Positions 25,232-34,749 of a DNA stretch of 54,397 nt are shown here, piece by piece. The notes below the pieces were generated by a model that was not told where the DNA came from, did not search any database, and saw nothing but the letters and a program-made list of their open reading frames with translations. The stretch covers positions 1 to 54,397 of the forward strand of contig JBEBSD010000040.1 of the NCBI GenBank assembly GCA_040394475.1. Reading direction: 5' to 3'. Made by a program: the position numbers and the translations under genes. How positions within the stretch are numbered: the stretch's first letter is position 1; the number at the start of each line of letters is the position of its first letter. The stretch is from JBEBSD01 sp040394475 (GTDB lineage Bacteria > Bacteroidota > Bacteroidia > Cytophagales > Spirosomataceae).

Positions 25232-28200
25232 ATGAAGTATTCTGTTTTAGTTTTAGCACTTTCGGTACTGTTGGCCGGTGGATGTAAGCAAACGGTTAAG
25301 AAAGGCCAGGAAGCATCAGTAGTGACCCTCCGGGAAGATCAGGCGACGATTGCGGCCAGGGCAAAGGACCTACGAGAGAAATCCGGAGTGGAGCTGGCGC
25401 CGGGTTTAACGTTGGATTTATGGGCTTCCGATTCGCTGGTGGCCGATCCGGTCGCTATCCATGTCGACGAGCAGGGGAGGATTTATTACAACAAGACGAA
25501 TCGGCAGAAGAGTTCGGAGTTTGACATCCGGGGGCACCGCAACTGGATGACCCAGTCGATTTCGTTCCGTACGCCGGAAGACCGCCGGGCTTTTCTCAGG
25601 GAAACATTTGCCACCGAGAAAAGCAAGGAAAACGAATGGTTGAAAGATATGAATGAAGATGGCATCCACGACTGGCGGGATCTGGCGGTGCAGCGGGAGG
25701 AAGTGTGGCGGCTGGAAGATACGGATGGCGATGGGTTTGCAGATTTTGCCAAGCAGGTACTGAATGATTTTTTCGAAGAAATAACGGACGTCGGTCATGG
25801 GATACTGGTGCGGGCAAAGGACGCATTTATGACGGTAGCCCCGCATCTCTGGAAGCTGGAAGACACCAATGGCGACGGCGTGTGGGATAAAAAAACGGCC
25901 CTGGTAAATGGTTATGGGGTCCACATCGGTTTCAGCGGGCACGGAATGTCGAACCCGATTGAAGGGCCCGATGGGAAAATATACTGGAACATCGGGGACA
26001 TCGGATCTTTTGTAACCAAAGACGGCGTCGACCATGAACGATCGAATGAAGGGACGATTTCACGGATCAATCCCGATGGAACGGGCTTCGAAGTGTTTGC
26101 CGGAGGCCTGCGGAATACCCATGAATTTGTATTTGATGAATATGGCAACCTGATCAGTTCGGATAACGACGGGGATCATCCGGGAGAGCAGGAACGGCTT
26201 GTGCATGTGGTAGACGGAATGGATGCCGGCTGGCGGACCAACTGGCAGTTTGGGAAATATACGGATCCCAGAAACAATAGTTACAAAGTTTGGATGGACG
26301 AGCGGCTTTCAGTACCGAGATGGGAGGGGCAGGCGGCGTATATCCTTCCTCCCATCATGAACTATCACAACGGTCCGACAGGAATGCAGTACAATCCGGG
26401 AACCGCGTTAGGCTCGAAGTGGCGGAATAAGTTTTTCCTGGTAGAATTCGTCGGGAATCCGGCCCGTTCACCGATATGGGCCTTTGGTTTGAAACCGAAG
26501 GGAGCTTCCTTTGAGCTGGACGGAGAAGAAAAAATACTGGGCGGAATTCTGCCGACGGGAATCCGGTTCGGTCCGGATGGAGCCCTGTACGTGGCCGACT
26601 GGATCAATGGCTGGGCAACGAAAAGTTACGGGAGGATTTGGAAACTGGACGTGACCGCTGCCGAAAATGACCTGAAAGCAGAGCGTGCCGAAACGAAACG
26701 CCTGATGCAGCTCGACTATACTTCACAAAATGAGGCTGCTCTCTACAAATTGTTGTTTTACAGCGATATGCGCATTCGCCAGAAGGCGCAGTTTGAGCTG
26801 GTTAAACGAGGAACCAAAGGGGCTGTGGAGTTTGAAAAGGCCATTGCGCAACGGGATAATCAACTGGCCCGCGTGCACGGTGTCTGGGGGATGGGACAGC
26901 TTACCCGTCAGGACCGCACCTATGGGAAGTCGCTGGTCCCCTTGCTGACAGACAATGACGGGGAAATCAGGGCACAGGCCGCCCGGGTAATCGGAGATGA
27001 GCGAATCGAAAATACAGGGAGCCAGCTTGTCGCGCTGCTGAAGGACCCGGCTCCTAGAATCCGCTTTTATGGCGCCCAGGCGCTGGGCAGGGTCGGGTAC
27101 AGGGAAGGCGTGCAGCCCCTCCTGACGATGCTCCGGGAAAATAATGACAAAGATGCTTACCTGCGGCATGCGGGCGTACTGGCATTGTCACGGATTGGGA
27201 ATGTGGAGGCATTGGTTGCCTTGTCAGGAAATGCGGACCGGTCGTTGCGAATGGCAGCGGTACTGGCGCTGCGACGGCTGAAAAGCGAACAGATTGCCGT
27301 CTTCTTACAGGACCAGGACGAATTGATTGTAACGGAAGCAGCCCGGGCTATTAATGACGATTTGTCTATCCCTGGCGCATTGCCCGCTTTGGCAGCGACC
27401 TTGAAACAAACACGTTTTACGGCTGAACCGCTCGTCAGAAGGGCTATTAATGCCGCACTTCGCGTGGGGACGCCGGAGCAAATGCAGCTTGTGATCGCTT
27501 ATGCCAAACGAAAGGATGCCGATAAAATACTGCGGGCAGAAGCCCTCGCTACCTTATCGACCTGGGCCAACCCTTCTGTACTTGACCGGGTTGACGGGCG
27601 CAACCGGGGAGCAATAAAGAGGGATGAAACTGCCGTCGCTAACCTCCTGAAGCCGCATATAAATGAATTTCTCAGGGATGATAACCCGGAGGTGCTCGTG
27701 GCCGCGTGTGCGGTGATCGGCGAATACGGCTTGCAGGAAGGAAACGACCAGCTGGTGGCGCTGCTGCGGAAGAGCAGGGCCGGAAATGTACGGGTCGAGG
27801 CCCTGAAAACATTGAAAAAAGTGAAGTATCCGGGGATGGAGTCACTTATTAAAGAAGCGATGCAGGATGCCGATGAACAGGTCCGTGCCGCTGCGCTCCA
27901 GGTATTGGAAGGAACTGACTTGTCGGTGGAGGCGCTTGGTACTATAACCGGATTGGTATTTGAATCGGGTACGCTGATTGAACAGCAGCAGTTGCTTAAA
28001 CTGTTAGCAGGTTTCGGAGCGGGCAAGACGGAAGCAATCCTGGATGGCCTGATCGCCCGGATGAAGCGGAAGGAACTTAATCCGGGTATCCGCCTGGAGT
28101 TGGGAGAGGCCGTAACGGCCTCGGGTTCTTCCCGCCTGGCAGCTGTATGGAATGATTTTCAGAAGGATGGAAAGGAGCAGGCGGAAGATGCCGATTTGTT

Positions 28201-28624
28201 GTTCGGCGGAGACCGGCAACGGGGGCGGCAGTATTTTCTGACGAACAGTGCCGGCGAATGCTCGCGTTGTCATGTAGTAAACGGAAAGGGTGGGGAAGTA
28301 GGGCCGGATTTATCGGATATCGGAAATGCGTTGAGCCGCGAACAACTGGTGCAGGCCCTGCTGGAGCCCAGTGCCCGGATTTCCCCCGGTTTTGGAATGG
28401 TTGTATTAAACCTGAAGGACGGCACATCGGTGGCCGGTATTCTGACAGCAGAAGACACAGAGGAACTGATCCTTAAAACTGCCGAAGCAGAACCGCTCCG
28501 TATTGCCAGGGCACGGATTGCAAAACGGGATGAAGTGCCGTCCAGTATGCCGCCGATGGGTGCTATCATGAGCCGGCATGAAATCCGGGATGTAGTAGAA
28601 TTTCTGGCGAATTTGAAGCAATAA
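25232..28624 (+). CDS. PVC-type heme-binding lipoprotein with HEAT repeats
   Basis: The 1130-residue product starts MKYSVLVLALSVLLAGGCKQ, a lipoprotein signal with Cys18; the 28 extra residues from GTG 25148 precede this signal and overlap a -7 box. The N-terminal third is a glucose/sorbosone dehydrogenase-like beta-propeller of the PVC type, and includes three DxDGDG-like loops (DTDGDGFAD, DTNGDGVWD, NEDGIHDW) that may bind calcium. The middle holds many HEAT-like repeats. The C-terminus is a cytochrome c domain with CSRCH (Cys1010, Cys1013, His1014). Such proteins are thought to oxidise sugars or related compounds at the cell surface; the substrate is unknown. A bidirectional terminator follows. 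Confidence 0.88.
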   Translation: MKYSVLVLALSVLLAGGCKQTVKKGQEASVVTLREDQATIAARAKDLREKSGVELAPGLTLDLWASDSLVADPVAIHVDEQGRIYYNKTNRQKSSEFDIRGHRNWMTQSISFRTPEDRRAFLRETFATEKSKENEWLKDMNEDGIHDWRDLAVQREEVWRLEDTDGDGFADFAKQVLNDFFEEITDVGHGILVRAKDAFMTVAPHLWKLEDTNGDGVWDKKTALVNGYGVHIGFSGHGMSNPIEGPDGKIYWNIGDIGSFVTKDGVDHERSNEGTISRINPDGTGFEVFAGGLRNTHEFVFDEYGNLISSDNDGDHPGEQERLVHVVDGMDAGWRTNWQFGKYTDPRNNSYKVWMDERLSVPRWEGQAAYILPPIMNYHNGPTGMQYNPGTALGSKWRNKFFLVEFVGNPARSPIWAFGLKPKGASFELDGEEKILGGILPTGIRFGPDGALYVADWINGWATKSYGRIWKLDVTAAENDLKAERAETKRLMQLDYTSQNEAALYKLLFYSDMRIRQKAQFELVKRGTKGAVEFEKAIAQRDNQLARVHGVWGMGQLTRQDRTYGKSLVPLLTDNDGEIRAQAARVIGDERIENTGSQLVALLKDPAPRIRFYGAQALGRVGYREGVQPLLTMLRENNDKDAYLRHAGVLALSRIGNVEALVALSGNADRSLRMAAVLALRRLKSEQIAVFLQDQDELIVTEAARAINDDLSIPGALPALAATLKQTRFTAEPLVRRAINAALRVGTPEQMQLVIAYAKRKDADKILRAEALATLSTWANPSVLDRVDGRNRGAIKRDETAVANLLKPHINEFLRDDNPEVLVAACAVIGEYGLQEGNDQLVALLRKSRAGNVRVEALKTLKKVKYPGMESLIKEAMQDADEQVRAAALQVLEGTDLSVEALGTITGLVFESGTLIEQQQLLKLLAGFGAGKTEAILDGLIARMKRKELNPGIRLELGEAVTASGSSRLAAVWNDFQKDGKEQAEDADLLFGGDRQRGRQYFLTNSAGECSRCHVVNGKGGEVGPDLSDIGNALSREQLVQALLEPSARISPGFGMVVLNLKDGTSVAGILTAEDTEELILKTAEAEPLRIARARIAKRDEVPSSMPPMGAIMSRHEIRDVVEFLANLKQ

Positions 28625-28660
28625 GTTTGGTGGATTGCCAACCGGCAATCCACCAAACTT
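28623..28660. terminator. Bidirectional terminator, 17-bp stem
   Basis: A perfect 17-bp inverted repeat (28623-28639 with 28644-28660) with an AACC loop overlaps the last two bases of the PVC-type gene. It lies between convergent genes. The stem ends are A/T rich (AAGTTT, AAACTT), which supplies short T-runs in both directions. Confidence 0.8.
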
Positions 28661-28670
28661 CCTGTACGTT

Positions 28671-29840
28671 TTAATGGGCATGTCCATCACCTTCCTTGTT
28701 TTTCAGTAAGGCAAGTAAGGTATGTGTCCCGGTAATGGCAAACTGGTCCGAAGTAAGGAAATCGTCACCTTCCACTTGAGTAAAGCCGTTTTCGGTTATC
28801 CCGGCTTTTATTTCGACCATTTCAAAGTGCTCTTCCGCTGGGCCGTGATCCTCGTCTTTTTCCTGGCCTTTGTAGACAAAAATATAGGTCTTGCCGTCGA
28901 AAGTAACGACGGCTTGCTCGGGTAGTGCTGCAACGGTGTCCCTACCCGTTTCAATGACAGCCCTGACATAATTTTCGGGGAGCAGACCGGAGTATTTTTC
29001 CTGCAGATGGCAATGGACCCGCACCGTGCGGTCTTCGTCAATCCGGGCATTGATCAGATGCACTTCGGCCAGCATTTCCCGGGTGGGGTCGTTGGACAGG
29101 TAAAACCGGACATGCTGACCGGGCCGGACGGCCGGGAGATCCGATTCAAAGACCGATAATTCCACATGGAGATGGCTATCGTCGACAATTTCAAACAAAA
29201 CATCCACAGGATTGACGTATTTGCCGAGGTTCACATTGACTGTGGTAACCGTTCCGTTGATAGGACTGGTAAGTGTTACAAACCGGGTAATTCCCTTTTT
29301 TACCTGAGCTTCCGAAAGACCGATGGCGGCGAGGCGCTGCTCCAGCCCGGCCCGCTTTGCTTGGAGTGAACCGACCTCGGAGCGCGCCCGTTGAAAGGTT
29401 TTCAGGGCACTTATCTGCTCTTTCTGAAGGGATTCCTGGCGCTCAAGTTCCAGCGCTGCATAGTCCAGCTGACTGGAGATATCCAGGAAGTCCTGCTGCA
29501 TCTGGATAAACTCCGGGTTTTCGAGGGTCGCCAGTACCTGGCCCTTTTTGACACGTGTTCCTTCAATAATCTGCGTGGCGCGTAGAAACCCTCCCATTAT
29601 GGCCGTTATACTGACCAGGTTATAGGGAGGTGTGTCTATTTTACCGGAGACCTGCAACGTACTGCCGAGGTTACGCCGCTCCAGGCCCCCCAGCTGTATC
29701 CCTGCCGTTTTGTACTGCGCGGCGGTCAGATGAACGCTATGCTCCATGTCGTGTGCATGCGGTTCATCATGAGAAGCCGTATCGCTCCCGCAACCCTGCA
29801 GCACGACCAGAACAAGTAGTATCAATAAGAAAGATTTCAT
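28671..29840 (-). CDS. RND efflux periplasmic adaptor (CzcB-like)
   Basis: This membrane-fusion protein links the inner-membrane RND pump to its outer-membrane channel. The 389-residue lipoprotein begins MKSFLLILLVLVVLQGCGSD (Cys17); I chose ATG 29840 because the three-residue extension from GTG 29849 precedes the signal. A histidine-rich stretch follows (HDEPHAHDMEHSVHL) and another ends the protein (GDGHAH), both suitable for metal binding. The HlyD-type core is visible in GGFLRATQIIEGTRVKKGQVLATLENPE, a coiled-coil hairpin, and RFVTLTSPINGTVTTVNVNLGKYV. It is downstream of the czcA-tolC fusion in the same operon. Confidence 0.9.
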   Translation of the reverse strand: MKSFLLILLVLVVLQGCGSDTASHDEPHAHDMEHSVHLTAAQYKTAGIQLGGLERRNLGSTLQVSGKIDTPPYNLVSITAIMGGFLRATQIIEGTRVKKGQVLATLENPEFIQMQQDFLDISSQLDYAALELERQESLQKEQISALKTFQRARSEVGSLQAKRAGLEQRLAAIGLSEAQVKKGITRFVTLTSPINGTVTTVNVNLGKYVNPVDVLFEIVDDSHLHVELSVFESDLPAVRPGQHVRFYLSNDPTREMLAEVHLINARIDEDRTVRVHCHLQEKYSGLLPENYVRAVIETGRDTVAALPEQAVVTFDGKTYIFVYKGQEKDEDHGPAEEHFEMVEIKAGITENGFTQVEGDDFLTSDQFAITGTHTLLALLKNKEGDGHAH

Positions 29841-29898
29841 GACGTACACGATTTAATTTTTTTTGTTTTACTAATTTGCCTCAAGGCGAATGGCCAAC

Positions 29899-29933
29899 AA
29901 CTCATAACTCATAACTCATAACTCCGAACTCAT
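29899..29933. repeat. Heptad array, AACTCAT family, across a stop codon
   Basis: Five in-phase units (AACTCAT three times, AACTCCG, AACTCAT) occupy the gap between the pump and adaptor genes. The last unit overlaps the pump stop codon: the minus-strand TGA at 29932-29930 is part of a heptad. Confidence 0.9.
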
Positions 29934-32900
29934 CTTCCTCCCGCCAGGAATTCCAGCGTAATGACCGCCTGATTATACAGATTAAGCAGACGGAGGTAGT
30001 TACTTTTAATCTGAAACTGCTGCTCTACGGCCTGCATGTACTCCACATAACCGATTTCACCCAACCGGTACGCCTTATCAGCTTGTTCCAGAAGAGTTCC
30101 CCCCATCGCCAGCGTAGTGGCTTCGTAATTGGCCAGGTTTTCGCGGCTTGTCTGCAGCCGGTTCCGGGCCTGGGCCCATTCACTATAGAGCTGCACCTGT
30201 TCCGCTTTGAGCTCGGTCTCCGCAATTTTTTCCGATAATTTACCCGCTGCTATGCGGGACCGGTAAGCGCGGGAAAAAACCGGGATCGATAGCCCTGCCT
30301 CCACCGTATGAAAGCGGTTGTACGCCCCCATAATGCGGCCATTTCGCTGTTCACTGCCAATCAGGGTGTGGTTGCCATAAGTAAGTGAAAAGCCTGGCAG
30401 GCGTTCAGACTTACGGAGTGCCGTGGCTGCCTTTTGTTCAGTCAGCAGCCGGTCGCGATACACCAGGAGAGGCGTGAAAGCGGGAGTAGTGGTATCCCGT
30501 TGGATTTCGCGGCGGGCAGGCTCTCCCCGGGCTGGAATAACCGGTGTATCGTACTGGAGCAGTCCCTGTAGCTCCAGTGACAGATTTTTTTGATCATTTC
30601 GGGTTCCGGCTGCCAGACTTTGCAGTTCCGATAAACGGCTGCGGGCAGTGATCACCCCCAGGGCAGGAGCGTCACCGGCTTTGAGGCGGGTTTCCGCTGC
30701 CTGTGCAAATGCTTCCAGGTGCCCGATTTGTTCCTTCTGTAGTTCCTGGAGGGCTTCCAGGTAATACCAGTCATAGAAACTTTGTTTCACCATCCGGATC
30801 AACTGGTTGGCGCCGACGGTCTGCAGCGCCTCCTGTACCTGGGTCCGGGCTTCCAGTAAACCTGCCTGCTGTTTGAAAACAGCAGGATTGGGAAAGGCTT
30901 GTCCGATTACAAGCTGGTGATCGACGCGGTACGAATCATACTGACCTGCGCCCAGGCTGACCGTGAGCGGACTGATTTCCCGGGATGTTTGTTGCAGGAG
31001 TGCCGCCCGGTTGGTCTGCTGCTGCAGGACGCTCAGGTTCAGGTTATGTGTCTTGGCGTAGTGTATGGCTTCTTCAAGGGCCAGCGGAACCGGCTGCGCA
31101 TTTGCTCCCGAAACGGTCAGGTAACCGACCAGTACCAGCAGGAACGGCAGTAGTGGTTTCCGCTTTAAGCGATAGGTTTCCATACGGATGTAGAGAATAG
31201 GAAGAATTAAAAGCGTTAATAAGGTAGCCGTCAAAATACCGCCTATCACCACGGTGGCAAGCGGTCGCTGCACTTCGGCCCCGGCGCTCTGGGAGAGCGC
31301 CATGGGCAAAAATCCGAGAGAGGCGACCAGGGCGGTCATCAGCACCGGACGAAGCCTTGTCTGGGTGCCGCGGATCACCACGGTCCGCAGATCCGTAATC
31401 CCTTGTTGCCGCAGAGAATTAAATTCAGCCAGTAATACGATGCCGTTTAAGACAGCTACCCCGGAGAGAGCGATGAAGCCCACTCCCGCAGAGATGCTGA
31501 AAGGCATATCCCTCAGGACAAGCGCCAGTATTCCCCCGGTAGCAGCCAATGGAACGGCCGTGAAGATCAGTAAACTCTGGCGCAGGGAGTGGAACGTAAA
31601 ATAGAGCAATGCCAGAATCAGCCCCAGCGCAATCGGAACGGCCCAGGCAAGCCTTTCGCGGGCCTCTTCCAGGTTTTGGAACTGTCCGCCGTAAGTAATG
31701 TAGTAACCGGTCGGAAGGGTAATCCCGCTTTCTATTTTTTCCCTGAGCTCGTGTACGGTTCGTTCCACATCGCGGCCGCGGACATTGAAAGCGACCACCG
31801 CCCGGCGTTTGGCATCATCCCGCTGGATCTGGTTAATGCCGGGTTTCAGCGCAATGTCTGCAATTTGCTGCAAAGGGACCGGCTCTCCATGGGCATTGGG
31901 AACCTGCAGGTTTTGTACCGACGCGATGTCCTGCCGGAAATCGGGGGCCAGGCGGAGCACCAGCTCAAAACGCTTTTCCCCTTCGTAGACATAGCCCGCA
32001 ACCCCCCCGGCAAATGCCGTTTGCAGGATCCGGTTGGCGGTTTCGATCGAAACAGCATGTTGGGCAAGGAGGTCCCGGTTATACTGTACCACAATCTGCG
32101 GCAGCCCCAGAATCGTTTCGGTATAAATATCGGCTGCTCCGGGCACTGTAGCGGCAATCTGGCTGATCTTCCGGGCCTGGTCGGTGAGGATGGTCAGGTC
32201 TTCCCCGTAAATTTTGATGCCGACATCCTGACGAATCCCCGTCATCAGTTCATTGAAACGCATTTGAATAGGTTGCTGGAAGCCAAAAGCAACGCCAGGA
32301 ACCTCTTCCTGCAGTTTTTCCTGCATCTTGCCGGCTAGTTCTTCCCGCGACCGGGCCTGGGTCCACTGGCCCTTCGGGTGCAGGATCACCATCAGATCGG
32401 AGGCTTCGATCGGCATAGGATCGGTCGGGATTTCCGCACTTCCGATTTTACCGATGACTTCTTTTGTTTCATCCGGAAAATGGCGCAGCAGGGTAGCAGC
32501 GGCGTCCCGGGAGGCCTGCACCGTTTCAGCCAGCGAACTGCCGGCTAATACACGGGTTTCGACTGCAAAATCACCCTCATCCAACTGGGGGATGAATTCA
32601 CCCCCCAGCCGGGCAAAAAGAAAAAGACAGAGACCTACGAAAAGGACAACGACGGCCAGAATTTTCCCGGAATGCCGAAGGGAGGTTTGAAGTGCCCGTG
32701 TGCAGATGCTCTGGAGATAGGCCATGAGGCGATCGGAAAGACCGGAAGCGGATTGCCTGGTCTGGCGCAATAACAGCGCCGACATCATTGGAACATAGGT
32801 CAGCGACAAAATAAAGGCTCCCAGAATGGCAAATGAAACAGTTTGTGCCATCGGCTTGAACATTTTGCCCTCAATCCCGCTGAGGGTAAGCAGCGGCAGG

Positions 32901-34279
32901 TAGACAATTAAGATAATGATCTCCCCAAAAGCGGCTGACTTCCTGATTTTGGATGACGCTTCAAATACTTCATGGTTTATTTCTTCCCGGGAAAAGCTGC
33001 GTCCGCGTCCGGCCAGGTGGAGGTGATGGAGGGTGGCTTCCACAATGATGACGGACCCGTCCACAATCAGGCCGAAGTCAATGGCTCCCAGGCTCATCAG
33101 GTTTCCGGATACGCCGAACAGGTGCATCATAGAGATGGCGAAAAGCATGGAAAGCGGGATGACGGATGCGACGATCAGTCCTGCGCGCCAGTTGCCCAGC
33201 AAGAGTACCAGAACGAAGATGACAATCAGCGCGCCTTCGATCAGGTTGGTGGAAACGGTTCGGATCGTTTGGTTCACCAGCGTGGAGCGATCGAGAAAGG
33301 CTTCGATTTCAACCCCTGGCGGGAGGGTTTTTCGGATCTGTTCCATTCGCTCTTTTACCCGGTCAATCACCTGGCTGGAATTGGCGCCCTTGAGCATCAT
33401 GACGATTCCGCCCACCGCTTCTCCCTGGTCGTTATAGGTAAGAGCGCCGTACCTGACGGCGTGGCCGTATCCTACCTCGCCTACATCCCGGATCAGGATC
33501 GGAGCCTTGCCGGATACTGTTTTCACAGGGATTTTTTTCAGGTCTTCCAGGCTGTTGATGAGGCCTTCCGAACGGATGAACCAGGTATTGGGCCGTTTGT
33601 CGATATAGGCGCCGCCGGTGTTCTGATTGTTGCTTTCCAGCGCTTTAAAGACTTCCTCAAGGGAAATGTTGAGGCTTCTCAGCTTGTCGGGGGCAACAGC
33701 CACTTCGTATTGTTTGACAAATCCCCCAAAGCTGCTGACGTCGGCAACCCCCGGTAATCCCAGCAATTGCCGCCGCACGAGCCAGTCCTGGAGGCTCCGC
33801 AGTTCGGTAGGGGAAAATTCGGATTCAAACCCTTCCCGGGGATGGAGGATGTACTGGTAGATTTCTCCCAGACCGGTCGACATGGGCGCCAGTTCGGGAA
33901 TACCCAGCTCCGGCGGAATCACTGTCCGGATAGCGCCCAGCCGTTCCGCGATTTGCTGCCGCGCCTGATGGCTGTCGGCGGCATCAGGGAATACCAGTGT
34001 AATAACGGAAAGACCAAACCGTGAAATTGAACGGATTTCACTGAGCCCGGGGAGCGTGGCCATGGCCGTTTCAATCGGAAAAGTAATCAGCCGCTCTACT
34101 TCGGGGGCGGCAAGGGCGGGACTCGTGGTGATGACCTGTACCTGATTGTTCGTGATATCGGGAACGGCATCTATGGGTAACCGGCTGAGTGAAAACAGCC
34201 CCCATATAATGAGCGCGATCGTCAATAGCCCGATAACCAGTTTGTGATGGATAGCAAAATGGATGATCCTGGCAAGCAT
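29930..34279 (-). CDS. czcA: CzcA-type metal RND pump fused to TolC-like domain
   Basis: The 1449-residue protein joins an HME-type RND transporter (about residues 1-1040) to a TolC-family outer-membrane factor (about 1055-1449), with an AQ cleavage-like site between (SGANAQPVPL). Fusions of this type are known in Bacteroidota. The metal class can be read from transmembrane helix 4: IDFGLIVDGSVIIVE holds Asp401, Asp407 and Glu414, the acidic triad of CzcA and not the CusA pattern, so zinc, cobalt, nickel or cadmium is the likely cargo rather than copper or silver. It follows the DUF6660 gene and precedes the adaptor. The stop codon lies inside a heptad array. Confidence 0.93.
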   Translation of the reverse strand: MLARIIHFAIHHKLVIGLLTIALIIWGLFSLSRLPIDAVPDITNNQVQVITTSPALAAPEVERLITFPIETAMATLPGLSEIRSISRFGLSVITLVFPDAADSHQARQQIAERLGAIRTVIPPELGIPELAPMSTGLGEIYQYILHPREGFESEFSPTELRSLQDWLVRRQLLGLPGVADVSSFGGFVKQYEVAVAPDKLRSLNISLEEVFKALESNNQNTGGAYIDKRPNTWFIRSEGLINSLEDLKKIPVKTVSGKAPILIRDVGEVGYGHAVRYGALTYNDQGEAVGGIVMMLKGANSSQVIDRVKERMEQIRKTLPPGVEIEAFLDRSTLVNQTIRTVSTNLIEGALIVIFVLVLLLGNWRAGLIVASVIPLSMLFAISMMHLFGVSGNLMSLGAIDFGLIVDGSVIIVEATLHHLHLAGRGRSFSREEINHEVFEASSKIRKSAAFGEIIILIVYLPLLTLSGIEGKMFKPMAQTVSFAILGAFILSLTYVPMMSALLLRQTRQSASGLSDRLMAYLQSICTRALQTSLRHSGKILAVVVLFVGLCLFLFARLGGEFIPQLDEGDFAVETRVLAGSSLAETVQASRDAAATLLRHFPDETKEVIGKIGSAEIPTDPMPIEASDLMVILHPKGQWTQARSREELAGKMQEKLQEEVPGVAFGFQQPIQMRFNELMTGIRQDVGIKIYGEDLTILTDQARKISQIAATVPGAADIYTETILGLPQIVVQYNRDLLAQHAVSIETANRILQTAFAGGVAGYVYEGEKRFELVLRLAPDFRQDIASVQNLQVPNAHGEPVPLQQIADIALKPGINQIQRDDAKRRAVVAFNVRGRDVERTVHELREKIESGITLPTGYYITYGGQFQNLEEARERLAWAVPIALGLILALLYFTFHSLRQSLLIFTAVPLAATGGILALVLRDMPFSISAGVGFIALSGVAVLNGIVLLAEFNSLRQQGITDLRTVVIRGTQTRLRPVLMTALVASLGFLPMALSQSAGAEVQRPLATVVIGGILTATLLTLLILPILYIRMETYRLKRKPLLPFLLVLVGYLTVSGANAQPVPLALEEAIHYAKTHNLNLSVLQQQTNRAALLQQTSREISPLTVSLGAGQYDSYRVDHQLVIGQAFPNPAVFKQQAGLLEARTQVQEALQTVGANQLIRMVKQSFYDWYYLEALQELQKEQIGHLEAFAQAAETRLKAGDAPALGVITARSRLSELQSLAAGTRNDQKNLSLELQGLLQYDTPVIPARGEPARREIQRDTTTPAFTPLLVYRDRLLTEQKAATALRKSERLPGFSLTYGNHTLIGSEQRNGRIMGAYNRFHTVEAGLSIPVFSRAYRSRIAAGKLSEKIAETELKAEQVQLYSEWAQARNRLQTSRENLANYEATTLAMGGTLLEQADKAYRLGEIGYVEYMQAVEQQFQIKSNYLRLLNLYNQAVITLEFLAGGR

Positions 34280-34353
34280 AATTATTTCAGGGAAAAGTAA
34301 GACCTCAGCACGCTCTGTTGACCGTGCTTTTTAAAGGGAAAATGACGTCGTAC

Positions 34354-34659
34354 TTAACTCCTGGGAGGCTGCCAGATGGTTGCGGTGTTCTGACTGGGGA
34401 GAAAAAAAGAATAATGATAGTGCGTACCGGGAATAAGGCCGCAGGAAGGCGGCGGAAGTAAAGAGGTGAGTGGATAGGCTATCGGATGGGTCGAACAGCA
34501 GGTGCAGGCGCAAAACGGAGAACAATGATCAGGATGGTGGTCCGGTTCGGCCGTCATGGCGATTGCCTGATCAGGAGCCTGATGCATCACATCATCCTGA
34601 CAGGGGTAGCCTGACAGGAACAACATATAAGCCGATAAGCAATAAATCCATACGTTCAT
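34354..34659 (-). CDS. DUF6660-like small Cys/His-rich protein
   Basis: The 101-residue protein has an N-terminal hydrophobic segment (MNVWIYCLSAYMLFLSGYPC) and then a Cys/His cluster, HHPDHCSPFCACTCCSTH, that looks able to bind metal. This matches small DUF6660-type proteins that in Bacteroidota lie just before czcA-type pumps. I chose ATG 34659 because family members begin at this helix. The -7 box at 34667 leaves almost no leader. It is probably the first gene of the metal-efflux operon, 74 bases before the pump gene. Its function, perhaps metal sensing or capture, is inferred. Confidence 0.68.
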   Translation of the reverse strand: MNVWIYCLSAYMLFLSGYPCQDDVMHQAPDQAIAMTAEPDHHPDHCSPFCACTCCSTHPIAYPLTSLLPPPSCGLIPGTHYHYSFFLPSQNTATIWQPPRS

Positions 34660-34666
34660 CGTACCG

Positions 34667-34674
34667 CAAAGATA
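34667..34674 (-). promoter_or_regulatory. Metal-efflux operon -7 box TATCTTTG
   Basis: The minus strand reads TATCTTTG, an exact match, eight bases before ATG 34659. The transcript would be nearly leaderless. Two TTG candidates upstream are at 15 and 26 bases, neither ideal. No classic metalloregulator palindrome is obvious. Confidence 0.45.
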
Positions 34675-34724
34675 GCCGGGGAGGCGATGCAAATGGATTG
34701 CAAATTTGAAACGGTGCGGAGGGA

Positions 34725-34744
34725 GCCGGCAAGGCGCTGCCGGC
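34725..34744 (-). terminator. Weak hairpin after the DUF4097 gene
   Basis: A 7-bp GC stem (GCCGGCA with TGCCGGC, 6-base loop) lies six bases past the DUF4097 stop codon on the minus strand. It lacks a T-run, so it may be only a weak terminator. Confidence 0.35.
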
Positions 34745-34749
34745 GGGAT

